The notes: generated by a model not told the origin, from the letters alone. A stretch of 38,008 nt of DNA from an uncultured Schlesneria sp. (GCA_903899985.1 CAIULL010000225.1:1-38008); one strand, 5' to 3'; counted from the stretch's first letter, positions 18,450 to 28,123 are shown. Translations and numbers: made by a program.

Positions 18450-19760
18450 TCAGGGAATTTCCCGGACAAAAATGTTGGCAAATTCGATGGGGTCGCCGTG
18501 GTGTTGCAGTGCGATTGGACCTCGAGCCGCGATACCGGGTAACTGGGCATTTTCAATCACAAGTTCGCCATTAAGAATGACGCTCAAGCGATCGCCTCGC
18601 ATCGTAATATGAAACCTGTTCCATTGACCGATCGGTTTATCGGCTACTTTTCTGGGTGTCACTGCGGCTCGAACTTCGGCAGGCTGAGATGCATCCGTGC
18701 GATAGCCGTAAACCTCTCCGCTACCGCAAGGTCGGCACCACATATTCACCTGACTTTTACTGCTGCCACGCAGGTAGATCCCACTGTCCCCGGCATCGTC
18801 CACTTCGATTTCGACGGGCTTGCCATCGGCACCAATTTCATCAAGCCCTGTCGGCAACACTCGGGGCCATTTCTTCTTGACGGGCGCCGCCGTCCACCGC
18901 CAGTCGCAAATCATTTCGATGTCGCCATATTCCTTTTGACTCCACAGACACGGATCTTCGGCGTCACACTTCCCGTCGTAGGCAAGCTTCCAGTCACTCG
19001 GCTTCCAATGCCCTTGATGTTTGTCGGTCGCTTTCCAACCGGTCAGATCGATTCCTGAATAGAGGGACAGAAAACCATTTGCCTCGCGACAAATTTCATC
19101 CACCCCGGGATTCGTCGATGGAAGTTCCTTGATCCGCAAGTTGCGAAAGTGACATTCAGACCCTTCTGATTCCAGGCACAGATATCCCTTTCTCGGGTTG
19201 CATTTCGTTCCACCCGAGACTTCCTTGCCGTTCACCTCCAGCTTGATGGTTCCGTTATCACAGGTGACACGATAGTGGTTCCATTCGGGTGATGGCTTAC
19301 TCCGTTTCTCACTCGGAAGGCATCGATCCCAGCCGGCAGGATGAGGGCGATCAGGCTTCATTTTTGCGCCCCAGATCGGAAAGATATCGCCCTGGCTCGT
19401 ATAGTTTGCCGTCTCGTGACCATCGAGGATCTGAACTTCGACGCCTCGTGAGAACGGAACGCCAACGTACGTGATTGGGTCTGCCCAGACAAACAGCCCT
19501 GCGTTCCCACCCGCTTTGAGGTGTCTCCACTCAAGTTCGACGACGAAGTTTTCATACATTCTTTCTGTTCTCAACGTCCCTGTGGGAACTCCTGTGCTGA
19601 CGATCAGACCATCCTTTGCAGTGAACGTGGATGGTGCAACGTTCACAGGGACCCATCCCGTCAAATCGCGGCCATTGAACAGAGGCACAAACCCATCGTC
19701 GTCTGCACCGAAGACGGTTCCGACAAATAACACAAGGCAACTGACTGTGGTTAATCGCAT
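18450..19760 (-). CDS. Secreted protein with two DUF1080 (3-keto-disaccharide hydrolase) domains
   Basis: Exported, probably periplasmic, concanavalin-like protein. A signal peptide covers residues 1-18 (cleavage V-F-G-A). The first DUF1080 domain starts with V-P-L-F-N-G-R-D-L-T-G-W (about 25-215), and the second with L-S-L-Y-S-G-I-D-L-T-G-W (about 230-435). Both contain the R-G-x-E-V or Y-L-R-G-S core and a G-x-W-N-x strand. DUF1080 proteins are very abundant in planctomycetes; some are 3-keto-glycoside hydrolases or lyases acting on sugars. Nothing adjacent specifies the substrate. It lies 128 nt downstream of the heme-containing histidine kinase on the same strand. Confidence 0.9.
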   Translation of the reverse strand: MRLTTVSCLVLFVGTVFGADDDGFVPLFNGRDLTGWVPVNVAPSTFTAKDGLIVSTGVPTGTLRTERMYENFVVELEWRHLKAGGNAGLFVWADPITYVGVPFSRGVEVQILDGHETANYTSQGDIFPIWGAKMKPDRPHPAGWDRCLPSEKRSKPSPEWNHYRVTCDNGTIKLEVNGKEVSGGTKCNPRKGYLCLESEGSECHFRNLRIKELPSTNPGVDEICREANGFLSLYSGIDLTGWKATDKHQGHWKPSDWKLAYDGKCDAEDPCLWSQKEYGDIEMICDWRWTAAPVKKKWPRVLPTGLDEIGADGKPVEIEVDDAGDSGIYLRGSSKSQVNMWCRPCGSGEVYGYRTDASQPAEVRAAVTPRKVADKPIGQWNRFHITMRGDRLSVILNGELVIENAQLPGIAARGPIALQHHGDPIEFANIFVREIP

Positions 19761-19887
19761 GGTGAAATCCTTTGACGGCGTGGTAATTCAGGGCCTGGTG
19801 TCACTCGTTATACATCGATTGATTTGGATGAGTCTCTTGACTAATCAAACGGCGAGTCTCGATTGGATTCCATCTGTGTTTGACTGC

Positions 19888-21732
19888 CTATTTCGAGGAC
19901 GACGTTTCCGTGACGACTGCGCGGGGCATTTCTTCCGGCGGCTTGGCACCACGAGGACGTCCGAATGACGAAGGACGTTCGATTGTCAGGTCGATGGCAT
20001 CAGAAACCGGCCGCAGCCTGATCGATTCGGCTTCATCTGGCAGGCGGATTTCCAGGGGAACGACGACGGTAAATCGGCTTCCCTTTCCAAATTCACTTTG
20101 TAATGCGATGCCACCACCGAGGAGTTTCGAAAGCTCTCGTGTGATCGACAAACCCAGTCCGGTCCCCTCAAATTCGCGCGTCAATGGATTATGTTCACCA
20201 GCCGACGTTGAACCTTGCCGGAATTTTTCAAAGATTCGTTCCTGATCTTCGAGTGGAATTCCGATTCCCGTGTCTTCGACCGTCAGCACCAGATTGTCGA
20301 TTTGACGTGAGGCCTTAACCCGAACTCGACCCCCCTCAGGCGTGAACTTGATTGCGTTGGAAAGCAGGTTATTCAGGATCTGCTGCAACTTACCAACATC
20401 TTGAAAAACCAATGGCAGCTCCGGCTCAATTTCCCAGCTCAGGTCAAGGTTTTTTCGCTCGGCCAAAGGCATCATCGCTCCGACAACGCGATCAACCAGG
20501 TCCGAAACCGACGTCTTGATCGGATGCAATTCCATTTTTCCGCTCTCGATCTTGGCAAGATCGAGGACATCGGTAATGAGGCTGAGCAGCGTCCGTCCCG
20601 AAGAACGAATGTGAGCAACATAGCGCTGTTGTTTTTCGGTCAGATTCGCGGGATTCGTCAACAACACGTCGCTGAAGCCGAGGATGGAATTCAGCGGTGT
20701 GCGCAATTCATGGCTCATCGTCGCCAGGAATTCGTTTTTCAGGTTATTTAACTCAAACAACCGTAAATTCGCCTGGGCCAGCTCATCCACCTTTCGTTCG
20801 AATCCACGGTTAAGTTTCTGCAGATCTTCCTGAACGGTCGTAAGATGTCTCAACATCCGATTGAATGCCTGGCTCAGTTCCTCGAACTCATCTCCTGTTC
20901 GAATATCAGCCCGCTGCTCCAGGTCACCGCGAGTGATCGCGTCGCTGACTTCCTTCAAGTGAAGGACCGGCTTGACAATCACGTATCTTACGATCACGTA
21001 TGTCGCAAACCAGGCCATGGCCGTGGTCAGGATTGCCGTGGCCAGCAAAACGGCATTATTCCAGCTCAGATTCTTGTTAATATCGGCGAGTGGATACTTG
21101 ATTTTGACGATCCCCAACACATCTTTTTCTTTGAGATGGGGATTCTGGTTGTGCTCGATATGACATGCCAGACAGGACTTGGAAGCCTCCACGCGCGCAT
21201 AGTAGACGTAGTATCGGCACTTCACCAGATCTTCATTGACCTCTGTGACTTCGGTTTGCCAATAGAGTGGAGCACCAGGGTTTTTCGGCGAAAGCAACCG
21301 GATCGCTTCGTGGTCAATTTCGTCGATGGGACGCATTGCCGGATTCTTGACCGATGCCGCTGCATCATCGACTGATGTCGCCGAATCTTTGGGCGATTCT
21401 TTCAACAACGCCCAGCTTTGCTCTTTCTGCTTTTCAGGCTTCAGGTCTCGCACCATCGCGGCTTTATTCTGCTGTTCGACAGACTGGTGATCGACGGTCT
21501 GTCGATCGCCCGATTTCAGATCGAACGAATCGGCGTGCTTGGCAATGATGGCAGTGGGAACGAGGTTTTTCGCGACTTCAAGATTATGTTCCGAGATAAT
21601 CTTTTGCGTCTGTTTCGAATAAAAATAAAAGCTGCTCGAAATCAGCAGCAATAAACCACCACCGAACAATAGCCGACACTTCCGCTCAAGGCTCGTTTCT
21701 CCTAACAGCCGCTTTAACGTGCGATATGACAT
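19888..21732 (-). CDS. Sensor histidine kinase with CxxCH (DUF3365-like) sensory domain
   Basis: Membrane histidine kinase. Order, numbered from ATG 21747: transmembrane helix (about 25-45); periplasmic sensor of about 170 residues with C192-L-A-C195-H196, a single c-type heme motif like DUF3365/Tll0287 domains; second helix (about 225-250); HAMP; short coiled coil; HisKA with the phosphoacceptor in M-S-H346-E-L-R-T-P-L; HATPase with N-N-L-L-S-N-A-I-K, D-T-G-I-G-I-P and G-T-G-L-G-L-S. ATG 21732 is preferred because GGAG lies 5 nt before it; ATG 21747 is the alternative. No receiver is fused or adjacent. It follows two c'-like cytochrome genes on the same strand, so redox or gas sensing through heme is likely but inferred. 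Confidence 0.9.
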   Translation of the reverse strand: MSYRTLKRLLGETSLERKCRLLFGGGLLLLISSSFYFYSKQTQKIISEHNLEVAKNLVPTAIIAKHADSFDLKSGDRQTVDHQSVEQQNKAAMVRDLKPEKQKEQSWALLKESPKDSATSVDDAAASVKNPAMRPIDEIDHEAIRLLSPKNPGAPLYWQTEVTEVNEDLVKCRYYVYYARVEASKSCLACHIEHNQNPHLKEKDVLGIVKIKYPLADINKNLSWNNAVLLATAILTTAMAWFATYVIVRYVIVKPVLHLKEVSDAITRGDLEQRADIRTGDEFEELSQAFNRMLRHLTTVQEDLQKLNRGFERKVDELAQANLRLFELNNLKNEFLATMSHELRTPLNSILGFSDVLLTNPANLTEKQQRYVAHIRSSGRTLLSLITDVLDLAKIESGKMELHPIKTSVSDLVDRVVGAMMPLAERKNLDLSWEIEPELPLVFQDVGKLQQILNNLLSNAIKFTPEGGRVRVKASRQIDNLVLTVEDTGIGIPLEDQERIFEKFRQGSTSAGEHNPLTREFEGTGLGLSITRELSKLLGGGIALQSEFGKGSRFTVVVPLEIRLPDEAESIRLRPVSDAIDLTIERPSSFGRPRGAKPPEEMPRAVVTETSSSK

Positions 21733-21906
21733 CACAACTCCATTCACCCCCGCGTTCTACCACCAAATTCCGAGTTGCAATTCGTTGCCAACTCATCTCA
21801 TTGACGCGGCGAGGGGTGAATTAGAGCCGGAACAGCCCTTCGGCGTAAAGCTCGACGGGTTCGAACAAAGCCAGGTCGAACAGAACTTATCCTGAGGTCA
21901 ACAAAA

Positions 21907-22362
21907 TTATCGGGCAGAATCGGCGATACGAGCACCGCGAACGAACTTGTGGCACTCCAGACACTTCATCGTGGCATCCATCCATTTCAATGCGGCGAGA
22001 TCAAAGTTTTTCTTCTCTCCAGCGTCAAGTAACCCCTTCGCCGTGCGTTGAAACTCGCCGCTGAACTGTCGGTACATGACGTCGTGCTGAACCTGGAACC
22101 TCTCGGCAGCACTCAGCTCGACCAGATTTTTCGCTCCTTTGACAATCAAGTCTGAATTTTCGGTCGTCAATCCTTCCAGGATCTGCCCCGATGCTTCCAG
22201 CTTCTTTCTCATGAAAGTGGATTGTTCGAGATCCCGTTTCGCGTCTGGCACGTCCTTCTTTGCCTTGTCATCGGAAAAAGCTCTGTTCGCCTGGGCCATG
22301 AACCAGCCCGAGGCAACCACAACCCCCGCCAATGCCAGAAACAGACCTGATTTGTTCGACAT
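21907..22362 (-). CDS. c'-like mono-heme cytochrome, copy 2
   Basis: Predicted exported cytochrome of 151 residues: N-terminal hydrophobic segment (about 7-23), then an all-helical body with the heme motif C134-L-E-C137-H138 only 13 residues from the C-terminus. That position and size resemble cytochrome c'/c-556 four-helix bundles. It shares with the upstream gene the signature F-M-R-K-K-L, I-L-E-G-L-T, G-A-K and F-D/N-x-A-A-L-x-W. AAGGAAA lies upstream of ATG 22362. Spacing to the kinase gene is 160-175 nt. Electron carrier, gas-binding or sensory partner of the kinase are all possible. Confidence 0.8.
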   Translation of the reverse strand: MSNKSGLFLALAGVVVASGWFMAQANRAFSDDKAKKDVPDAKRDLEQSTFMRKKLEASGQILEGLTTENSDLIVKGAKNLVELSAAERFQVQHDVMYRQFSGEFQRTAKGLLDAGEKKNFDLAALKWMDATMKCLECHKFVRGARIADSAR

Positions 22363-22488
22363 AACGATGTTTCCTTGTTTGTAACTCGTACGATAATTTG
22401 CTCTGGTCTTAAAAATGGATCACTGGCTTCACTTCCGGGCAGTTTGCCAAAATCCGAAAATCTTTTGCGGTTTTGTCAAAAGTCTCCG

Positions 22489-22935
22489 TTACTTTTTCCT
22501 GGCTCGCTCATTTCGAACGTGTTGATGACACTCAACACAACTCTTCATCGTGTCAAACCACTGCAGCGCCGCGTTATCGAAATTACCTTTCCGACCTGCT
22601 TCTTCGAGTTTCTTAACGTTCGTACGGAAGCCGTCGCTGTATTCTCGATATTCGGAGTCGACGAAGACCTGCCATTTCTCGACTTTGCTCAACTGAAGAA
22701 GCTCTTTCGCTCCACGCACGATCATTTCTGAATCTTCAACGGTCAGCCCCTCGAGGATCGTCGACGACGAATCCAGTTTCTTCCGCATGAATGCACTCAG
22801 GCTGACGTCAGGTTTAAGATCGTCATCGGACGCTGAGACCCGCCAGATCTCGCAAGCCATTCCAACCACGAATAAGACCGCAACGACCGATACGCCAATA
22901 AAGATTGGGCCTTTTGACTTGCGTCCGCTTCTCAT
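22489..22935 (-). CDS. c'-like mono-heme cytochrome, copy 1
   Basis: A 148-residue paralogue of the following gene. A basic N-terminus (R-S-G-R-K-S-K) and one hydrophobic helix (about 10-28) suggest a membrane anchor or uncleaved signal. The heme motif is C133-V-E-C136-H137, 11 residues from the C-terminus. The central block F-M-R-K-K-L-D-S-S-S-T-I-L-E-G-L-T is nearly the same as in copy 2, indicating tandem duplication. The AAAGGAA ribosome site precedes ATG 22935. It lies 124 nt after the minus-strand USP stop, so USP, both cytochromes and the kinase could form one transcription unit. Confidence 0.8.
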   Translation of the reverse strand: MRSGRKSKGPIFIGVSVVAVLFVVGMACEIWRVSASDDDLKPDVSLSAFMRKKLDSSSTILEGLTVEDSEMIVRGAKELLQLSKVEKWQVFVDSEYREYSDGFRTNVKKLEEAGRKGNFDNAALQWFDTMKSCVECHQHVRNERARKK

Positions 22936-23058
22936 GAATGATTCCTTTATCAGAAGTCACGTTCAAAAAAACGCTCAGTATTCACGGCACTGATCAACAA
23001 GAACACACGCATTCACTCACGTCATTTGACGAAAAACATCTCCATTGCGAACGTTTCA

Positions 23059-23559
23059 TCAGGCTGTCTTCTGATCGTTCGCATCTGTCTCGACAAACTG
23101 ATGCCCGCTCGGATGGACCGTCAGCACGGGACACGTTGCCGATCGAACGAGTTTTTCAGCGGAGCTGCCAAGAAGGAGATGACTCAGACCCGACCGACCG
23201 TGTGTTCCGATGACAATCAGGTCAATCTGGTTTTCGTTTGCGTATTCAATAATTGAGTTAACCGGATGGCCAACCTTTATTTTTCTGACCAGTTCATGGC
23301 CGATCAAATTGACATCTGCCGTCGGCACAGCCAGTTTCAGATCATGCTCGGCTTGCTCGAGCAGACGCGGAAGCATGTCGTCGGGAACAGCCCACGAATA
23401 CCGTGAACCGTGCACGGGTAACGCAGGATCTTCAACGACGTGCAAGACGTGAAGTTCGGCATCGAACTTCTGAGCCAGCGCCACGGCGTAATGTTCTGCC
23501 TGACGAGCCGGTGGACTGAAGTCTGTGGGAATCAGTATCCGTCGAATTGATGTATCCAC
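23059..23559 (-). CDS. Universal stress protein (UspA family)
   Basis: Single-domain cytosolic USP of 166 residues. It begins R-R-I-L-I-P-T-D-F-S, with the nucleotide-site aspartate, and has H-V-L-H-V-V-E in the second strand. The ATP-binding motif near the end is G-T-H-G-R-S-G-L-S-H-L-L-L-G-S-S, matching G-2X-G-9X-G-S. USPs of this type bind ATP and aid survival of starvation, oxygen or redox stress. A sigma-54-like promoter lies at 23734-23749 and a possible enhancer site at 23835-23862. The long leader (about 160 nt) has no strong hairpin. The gene heads a minus-strand run through two cytochromes to a heme-type histidine kinase. Confidence 0.93.
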   Translation of the reverse strand: MDTSIRRILIPTDFSPPARQAEHYAVALAQKFDAELHVLHVVEDPALPVHGSRYSWAVPDDMLPRLLEQAEHDLKLAVPTADVNLIGHELVRKIKVGHPVNSIIEYANENQIDLIVIGTHGRSGLSHLLLGSSAEKLVRSATCPVLTVHPSGHQFVETDANDQKTA

Positions 23560-23733
23560 GATGCCCCTGCTCTCGATCAGCCAGATTGTTTATCCGTTGT
23601 TTAACTGCCGAAACTCGTTCAGCATTTCCAGACACGGAAGAAATTCCGCAAACACTTGCTCGACGGTTTCCGTTGATTGACACTGATTGCAAATCGTCAG
23701 AAGTCAGCTCGATAGAAACGCACCTCATGCCTT

Positions 23734-23749
23734 TGCATGACGTGTGCCG
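23734..23749 (-). promoter_or_regulatory. Sigma-54 -24/-12-like promoter for the minus-strand USP
   Basis: On the minus strand the site reads CGGCACACGTCATGCA. It has GG at 23748-23747 and GC at 23736-23735, with exactly 10 nt between, as required for sigma-54. The -24 element GGCAC is perfect and the -12 element is ATGCA against TTGCA. The predicted start is near 23723, about 165 nt before the USP start codon. Confidence 0.5.
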
Positions 23750-23834
23750 GAGCCAGGGAATTCCATAATTCGGCCAGAGAGTTGCACTAATACGGGCGAG
23801 CAGAGATCGTAAGCCCCCCATTCAGACCATTTAT

Positions 23835-23862
23835 TGGTGGCGATTTTTTACCAGATGGTCAA
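23835..23862 (-). promoter_or_regulatory. Candidate enhancer (UAS) upstream of the USP promoter
   Basis: A 28-bp motif identical at 22 positions to 32303-32330, in the same orientation to its promoter. The first half reads TTGACCATCTGGT and the second AAAAAATCGCCACCA. It starts 113 nt before the -24/-12 site. It also lies 19 nt upstream of the hybrid kinase ATG on the other side, so it could control both genes. Confidence 0.45.
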
Positions 23863-23880
23863 ATTTAAGGTAGCGCACGG

Positions 23881-26184
23881 ATGAATGAATCGATTGAAGG
23901 CACTGTTGGAAACTTGCTGGATCTTCAAGTCAGTTGCCGACATCTGATTGAAATCTGCCCGGACGCCATCTTTATCCATCATTTGGACCGCATCGTTCTC
24001 GCTAATGAGAAATGTCTGACGCTTTTCGGGTTAAAACATCCCGATGACTTGATTGGGAAATCTCCCTACGATTTCGCGCCTGTCGACTTCAAGGCGATTC
24101 TTGAACAGCGGTACCGGAAAGTCATCCAAACTCGCCACGAAGAACCGTTGTTCACAACAACGGTTCTTCGATCGGATAAAGTTCAGGTCCCCGTTGAGCA
24201 CCTGGCCATACCAGTCCCGCGCGCTGACGGCAGTGTCGCAGTACTGGTCGTTCTTCGTGACATCTCTGATCGTCAGCGAGCGACCGAAGATCGTGATCGA
24301 AGCGAGAATCAGGTCAAGATGATTCTCGACACTGCGATGGACGGGATCATTTCCATGAATGAACAGCAGAAAATCGTGCTCTTCAATGGAGCGGCTGAAG
24401 CGATTTTTGGTTGGAAGGCCGATCAGGTGCTCGGTCATTCGATCGATAAGTTAATTCCGGCACGGTATCTAGGAAAACATCGCCAGCTTGTCGAACAATT
24501 TGGACGAGGTGTGATTCCCAGCCGCCGCATGAGCGCACAACGCACCGTCATGGCCCTGCGGTCCTCGGGCGAAGAGTTTCCGATCGAGGCCTCGATTTCA
24601 CATACGAAGGTCGATAACGAGAGGATCTACACGGTGATTCTTCGTGACGTGACCGAGTCTGAAAAATATCGGCAGCAGATTGAGCAGCAGTCTCAGATGC
24701 TTGACCAGGTCTCCGACGCCGTCAGTGTTGTCGAACCGTCCGGTCGAATCACCTATTGGAATCAAGGTGCACAGCGGCTTCTGGGCTGGACGTCTGACGA
24801 AGCGATTGGCCGGAACGCCGCCGATTTATTTTATCAAGGAAATGAATCGCAAGTGGCCCAATGGAGGGACAGTTTGACCACAACCGACTCGTGGTCCGGT
24901 GAACTGAAAATGACGACACGAAGCGGAAAAACCGTGATCGTGGATCACCGACGAACGGTATTGAAGAATGAAACAGGCGACATCAAGGGATACCTTTGCA
25001 TTGATATCGATATCACCAACCGCAAAAAGCAGGAATTGCTGCTTAATCGTAGCCAGCGATTAGAAAGTATCGGCACTTTGGCGGGAGGAATTGCTCATGA
25101 CCTTAATAACGTGCTGACGCCGATTCTCATGGGGGCAAAATTGTTGTCTTCCGACCGTGCTCCCGCCAACCGGCAGGGACTTTTGAACACGATGGTGGCG
25201 AGTGCTCAACGAGGTGCAGGCCTGATCCAGAAGATGCTGTCATTTGCCGGTGGAATTCGTGGAGATCGAAGCCCGCTCCGCATTGATCAAATCGTCAATG
25301 AAACGCGTGGACTGATGGAGCATACGCTGCCAAAATCCATCCAGATCGAATCGATCGTGGATGCCGATTGTCCGACGGTCAACGGTGATTCCACCGAGAT
25401 CTCACAAATTCTGATGAATCTGTGTATCAACGCCCGTGATGCCATGCCAGACGGCGGAAAATTATTGATTGAAGCCAGATCAATCATGCTCAACGGGAAT
25501 TCAGCAAAGGTACATCCTGAAGGGAGACCGGGCTCGTACTTATTGTTAACGGTGACGGATACGGGGACCGGTATGAGTCACGAAGTTCTTGACCGGATCT
25601 TTGACCCGTTCTTTACCACAAAGGAAATCGGCAAAGGAACCGGTCTGGGACTCGCGACGGTTCAAGGCATTGTGAAAAGCCACGGAGGTTTCATCCTTGT
25701 CTACAGCGAAGTTGGTCGTGGATCGAAGTTTTCGGTTTACCTGCCAGCGTTCACGTCGACCGAATCCGACAACAGTCCCACGAGAATCACGGCGGCGGAG
25801 TCGGGGCAGGGACGATTACTGCTGGTGGTCGATGATGAAGTCACGATACTGCAAATGGCGTCCGCAGCACTGGACGCCGCAGGATATCGAGTCATCACGG
25901 CCGATAGCGGCGACGAAGCGATCGCAATTTTCTTGCAGCGACGTCACGAAATCTCGGCGGTGCTACTCGACATGATGATGCCAGGAATCGATGGATTACA
26001 AACGCTTGACCGGTTGATCCAATTGCAACCGCAGGTCAAAGTCATTGCCTGCAGCGGGCTGCGAACAACACGACGTGAAATTGAGGTGCTGGAACGAGGG
26101 GCGAAGGTTTTTCTCCCCAAACCCTATTCCGACCATCAACTGCTGCTCGCCCTTTCCAGGGTATTGATGCCCACTTCCCGTTAA
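23881..26184 (+). CDS. Hybrid histidine kinase: three PAS domains, HisKA, HATPase, receiver
   Basis: Soluble 767-residue kinase without membrane segments. PAS domains lie at about 18-130, 140-260 and 265-385, each with the usual N-x-x-x-L-F-G/G-W and P-x-D/G-R features. The phosphoacceptor is H406 in G-G-I-A-H-D-L-N-N, the NtrB-like subtype. The ATPase part has N-L-C-I-N-A-R-D-A-M-P, D-T-G-T-G-M-S and G-K-G-T-G-L-G-L-A. The C-terminal receiver has D651-D652 and phospho-acceptor D697 in L-L-D-M-M-M-P-G, and the lysine in F-L-P-K-P. It lies 250 bp upstream of an NtrC-type regulator, its likely partner. The PAS ligand is unknown; redox or oxygen sensing is a guess from context. Confidence 0.93.
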   Translation: MNESIEGTVGNLLDLQVSCRHLIEICPDAIFIHHLDRIVLANEKCLTLFGLKHPDDLIGKSPYDFAPVDFKAILEQRYRKVIQTRHEEPLFTTTVLRSDKVQVPVEHLAIPVPRADGSVAVLVVLRDISDRQRATEDRDRSENQVKMILDTAMDGIISMNEQQKIVLFNGAAEAIFGWKADQVLGHSIDKLIPARYLGKHRQLVEQFGRGVIPSRRMSAQRTVMALRSSGEEFPIEASISHTKVDNERIYTVILRDVTESEKYRQQIEQQSQMLDQVSDAVSVVEPSGRITYWNQGAQRLLGWTSDEAIGRNAADLFYQGNESQVAQWRDSLTTTDSWSGELKMTTRSGKTVIVDHRRTVLKNETGDIKGYLCIDIDITNRKKQELLLNRSQRLESIGTLAGGIAHDLNNVLTPILMGAKLLSSDRAPANRQGLLNTMVASAQRGAGLIQKMLSFAGGIRGDRSPLRIDQIVNETRGLMEHTLPKSIQIESIVDADCPTVNGDSTEISQILMNLCINARDAMPDGGKLLIEARSIMLNGNSAKVHPEGRPGSYLLLTVTDTGTGMSHEVLDRIFDPFFTTKEIGKGTGLGLATVQGIVKSHGGFILVYSEVGRGSKFSVYLPAFTSTESDNSPTRITAAESGQGRLLLVVDDEVTILQMASAALDAAGYRVITADSGDEAIAIFLQRRHEISAVLLDMMMPGIDGLQTLDRLIQLQPQVKVIACSGLRTTRREIEVLERGAKVFLPKPYSDHQLLLALSRVLMPTSR

Positions 26185-26434
26185 AACATCGAAGCGATCA
26201 ATCGACACAAGTGATGCCCCTGAATGGACCAGCAAAACTCGATCAGGACGCTTGCTTCCGTACATTTGTTCATTTTCTTGGAGCCCAGGCATTTTGTGAT
26301 CGCTTTTTTGTTCGAATCGTGACGTTCGTTATGAACTAACTCCTTTGTGATTCCGTGAAACGCTGCGTTATGATAGCCGCTGGTCACTACGAAACGGGAC
26401 TGGACAATCCAGACACCTACAAAGACTGGAACAA

Positions 26435-27880
26435 ATGCCGAAACTGCTTGTTGTGGATGATGACACTCTGATCCTGGATTGTTTTCGTTACACATTTCCG
26501 GCTGAACAAATCGAAGTCGAAACTGCGAAAACGGCCGGCGAAGCCGTATCGCTTTTTCGTAACCGTTCGTTCGACGTTGTCGTGACCGATGTCAGGCTAC
26601 CCGACTGTTCTGGTTTGAAGTTACTGCAAGATTTGCAGGAATTGGACCGAAAAGTGCCCGTGATTCTGATGACCGGTCATGGCACGGCGAATACGGCGAT
26701 CGAGGCCATGCGCCAGGGGGCTTTCGAGTACCTGTTAAAGCCGCTGGACCTCGACGCTCTCCAGTCCGTGATTGATCGGGCCCTGGAGTCGTCACGAATG
26801 GTCCGCACGCCTGCAAAAATCGCCGTCGATAACGAATCGGACGAGGGAGACCTGCTCGTTGGCCAATGTCCGGCCATGCAAGAGGTTTATCGTCAAATTG
26901 GTCGGGTCGCAGGCCAGGACGTCACCGTCCTGATCCTCGGAGAAAGCGGCACTGGAAAAGAAGTCGTTGCCCGGGCGATCTATCAATATAGCAAACGAGT
27001 TGACCGACCATTTCTCGCCATCAACTGTGCAGCAATCCCCGAGAACCTGCTGGAAAGCGAACTGTTTGGTCATGAGAAGGGATCATTCACGGGCGCAGAA
27101 CGCAAACGTATCGGCAAGTTCGAGCAGTGCGACGGAGGAACGTTGTTCCTGGACGAGATCGGGGACATGACGCCGCTGACTCAGACAAAAGTCCTTCGAG
27201 TCCTGCAGGACCAGCAGTTTGAACGCGTCGGCGGCAACGAAATCGTTCGCACAAACGTTCGCCTGATCGCAGCCACGAACCGTAATTTAACCGAGATGAT
27301 GGAGCAGGAAACCTTTCGAAGTGATCTGTATTACCGTTTGAACGTCTACACGATTCGGCTTCCGCCACTTCGCGAGCGAAACGGTGACCTGCCTCTCCTG
27401 ATCAGTCATTTTCTCAAAAGATTCAGCCTGGAATCTGGTAAGAACGTACGCGAAGTCTCGCCCGAGGCCATGCGACTTCTTGCCAGTTACACCTGGCCAG
27501 GCAACCTGCGAGAACTGCAGAGCGTTCTGAAACATGCCGTCGTGGAAGCCAATGGCCCGGTGGTTGTCCCCGAGTTTCTACCAGACACCGTCCGTGACGC
27601 GAACGAGAATTCGGGTACAACGGCTGGGTCAGATCTCGATCTCATGACCGATGAAGGAATCATTCGCTTCATCCACAAACGCATCAAGGCGGGAACAGAG
27701 ACCCTTTACGATGATGTGATCCAACGAGTGGAGCGAATTCTGCTGCTGGAACTGTTGCAGGAATGTGAAGGAAATATCAGTCGCGCGTCAGCGCTCCTGG
27801 GGATTTCTCGCTCGACACTTCGCACGAAACTCGCGGCATTGGGAATCAACCTTGATCGCTCAGTCCGCTTGAACGAGTAA
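26435..27880 (+). CDS. NtrC-family sigma-54-dependent response regulator
   Basis: Enhancer-binding transcription activator. Residues 1-120 are a receiver (D8, D9, D52, lysine in L-K-P-L). The AAA+ domain (about 145-375) has Walker A G169-E-S-G-T-G-K-E176 and Walker [12 protein letters not shown]. The sigma-54 contact loop is G216-S-F-T-G-A221, where Ser replaces the commoner Ala, and there is also [15 protein letters not shown]. The C-terminus is a Fis-type helix-turn-helix ([16 protein letters not shown]). ATG 26435 starts the receiver directly; the ribosome site is weak. The small dyad CTGGA-CAA-TCCAG at about 26400 might be an operator. It is the only sigma-54 activator seen, central to the USP and YfdX genes with sigma-54-like promoters. 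Confidence 0.95.
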   Translation: MPKLLVVDDDTLILDCFRYTFPAEQIEVETAKTAGEAVSLFRNRSFDVVVTDVRLPDCSGLKLLQDLQELDRKVPVILMTGHGTANTAIEAMRQGAFEYLLKPLDLDALQSVIDRALESSRMVRTPAKIAVDNESDEGDLLVGQCPAMQEVYRQIGRVAGQDVTVLILGESGTGKEVVARAIYQYSKRVDRPFLAINCAAIPENLLESELFGHEKGSFTGAERKRIGKFEQCDGGTLFLDEIGDMTPLTQTKVLRVLQDQQFERVGGNEIVRTNVRLIAATNRNLTEMMEQETFRSDLYYRLNVYTIRLPPLRERNGDLPLLISHFLKRFSLESGKNVREVSPEAMRLLASYTWPGNLRELQSVLKHAVVEANGPVVVPEFLPDTVRDANENSGTTAGSDLDLMTDEGIIRFIHKRIKAGTETLYDDVIQRVERILLLELLQECEGNISRASALLGISRSTLRTKLAALGINLDRSVRLNE

Positions 27881-28015
27881 CGTCGATCTCACTTCCTGAT
27901 GGCCGCGGTGCGTCATTTCAGACCGTCTTCTCGAATCGAACCAGACGGAATTCGACCCGGCTTCAGTCGTGACGACATGGATTGGACCCTGCTTTAAGAA
28001 GTGGTCGAAATCTTT

Positions 28016-28039
28016 CCAGCTGGACAAAACGCGGCCACC
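28016..28039 (+). promoter_or_regulatory. Weak copy of the candidate enhancer motif
   Basis: The site reads CCAGCTGG, then an A-rich stretch, then GCCACC. The minus-strand USP site has CCATCTGG, A6 and GCCACC, with a total length differing by one base. Its expected 5' end is 112 nt before the -24/-12 site, against 113 nt for the other USP. The match is partial. Confidence 0.25.
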
Positions 28040-28123
28040 CGCAGCATCGAGTCTCCCGTGATCAGGAATGTGTCAACAAGCAATTTTTATGCTTGAGACG
28101 TTCTGCATCGAATCTTGCCAGCT

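Larger units (their letters stand above)
23560..23880. promoter_or_regulatory. Divergent control region between USP and hybrid kinase
   Basis: This 321-bp region separates two divergently transcribed stress-signalling genes. It holds a -24/-12-like site for the USP (23734-23749) and, close to the kinase start codon, the dyad GACCAT (23825-23830) / ATGGTC (23855-23860), which overlaps the motif shared with the YfdX upstream region. No other gene is seen. Confidence 0.5.

Noticed and set aside
21785-21805. TGGCAACGAATTGCAA on the minus strand upstream of the heme-type histidine kinase
   Set aside because: It resembles a -24/-12 promoter but the GG-GC distance is 9 nt instead of the strict 10.
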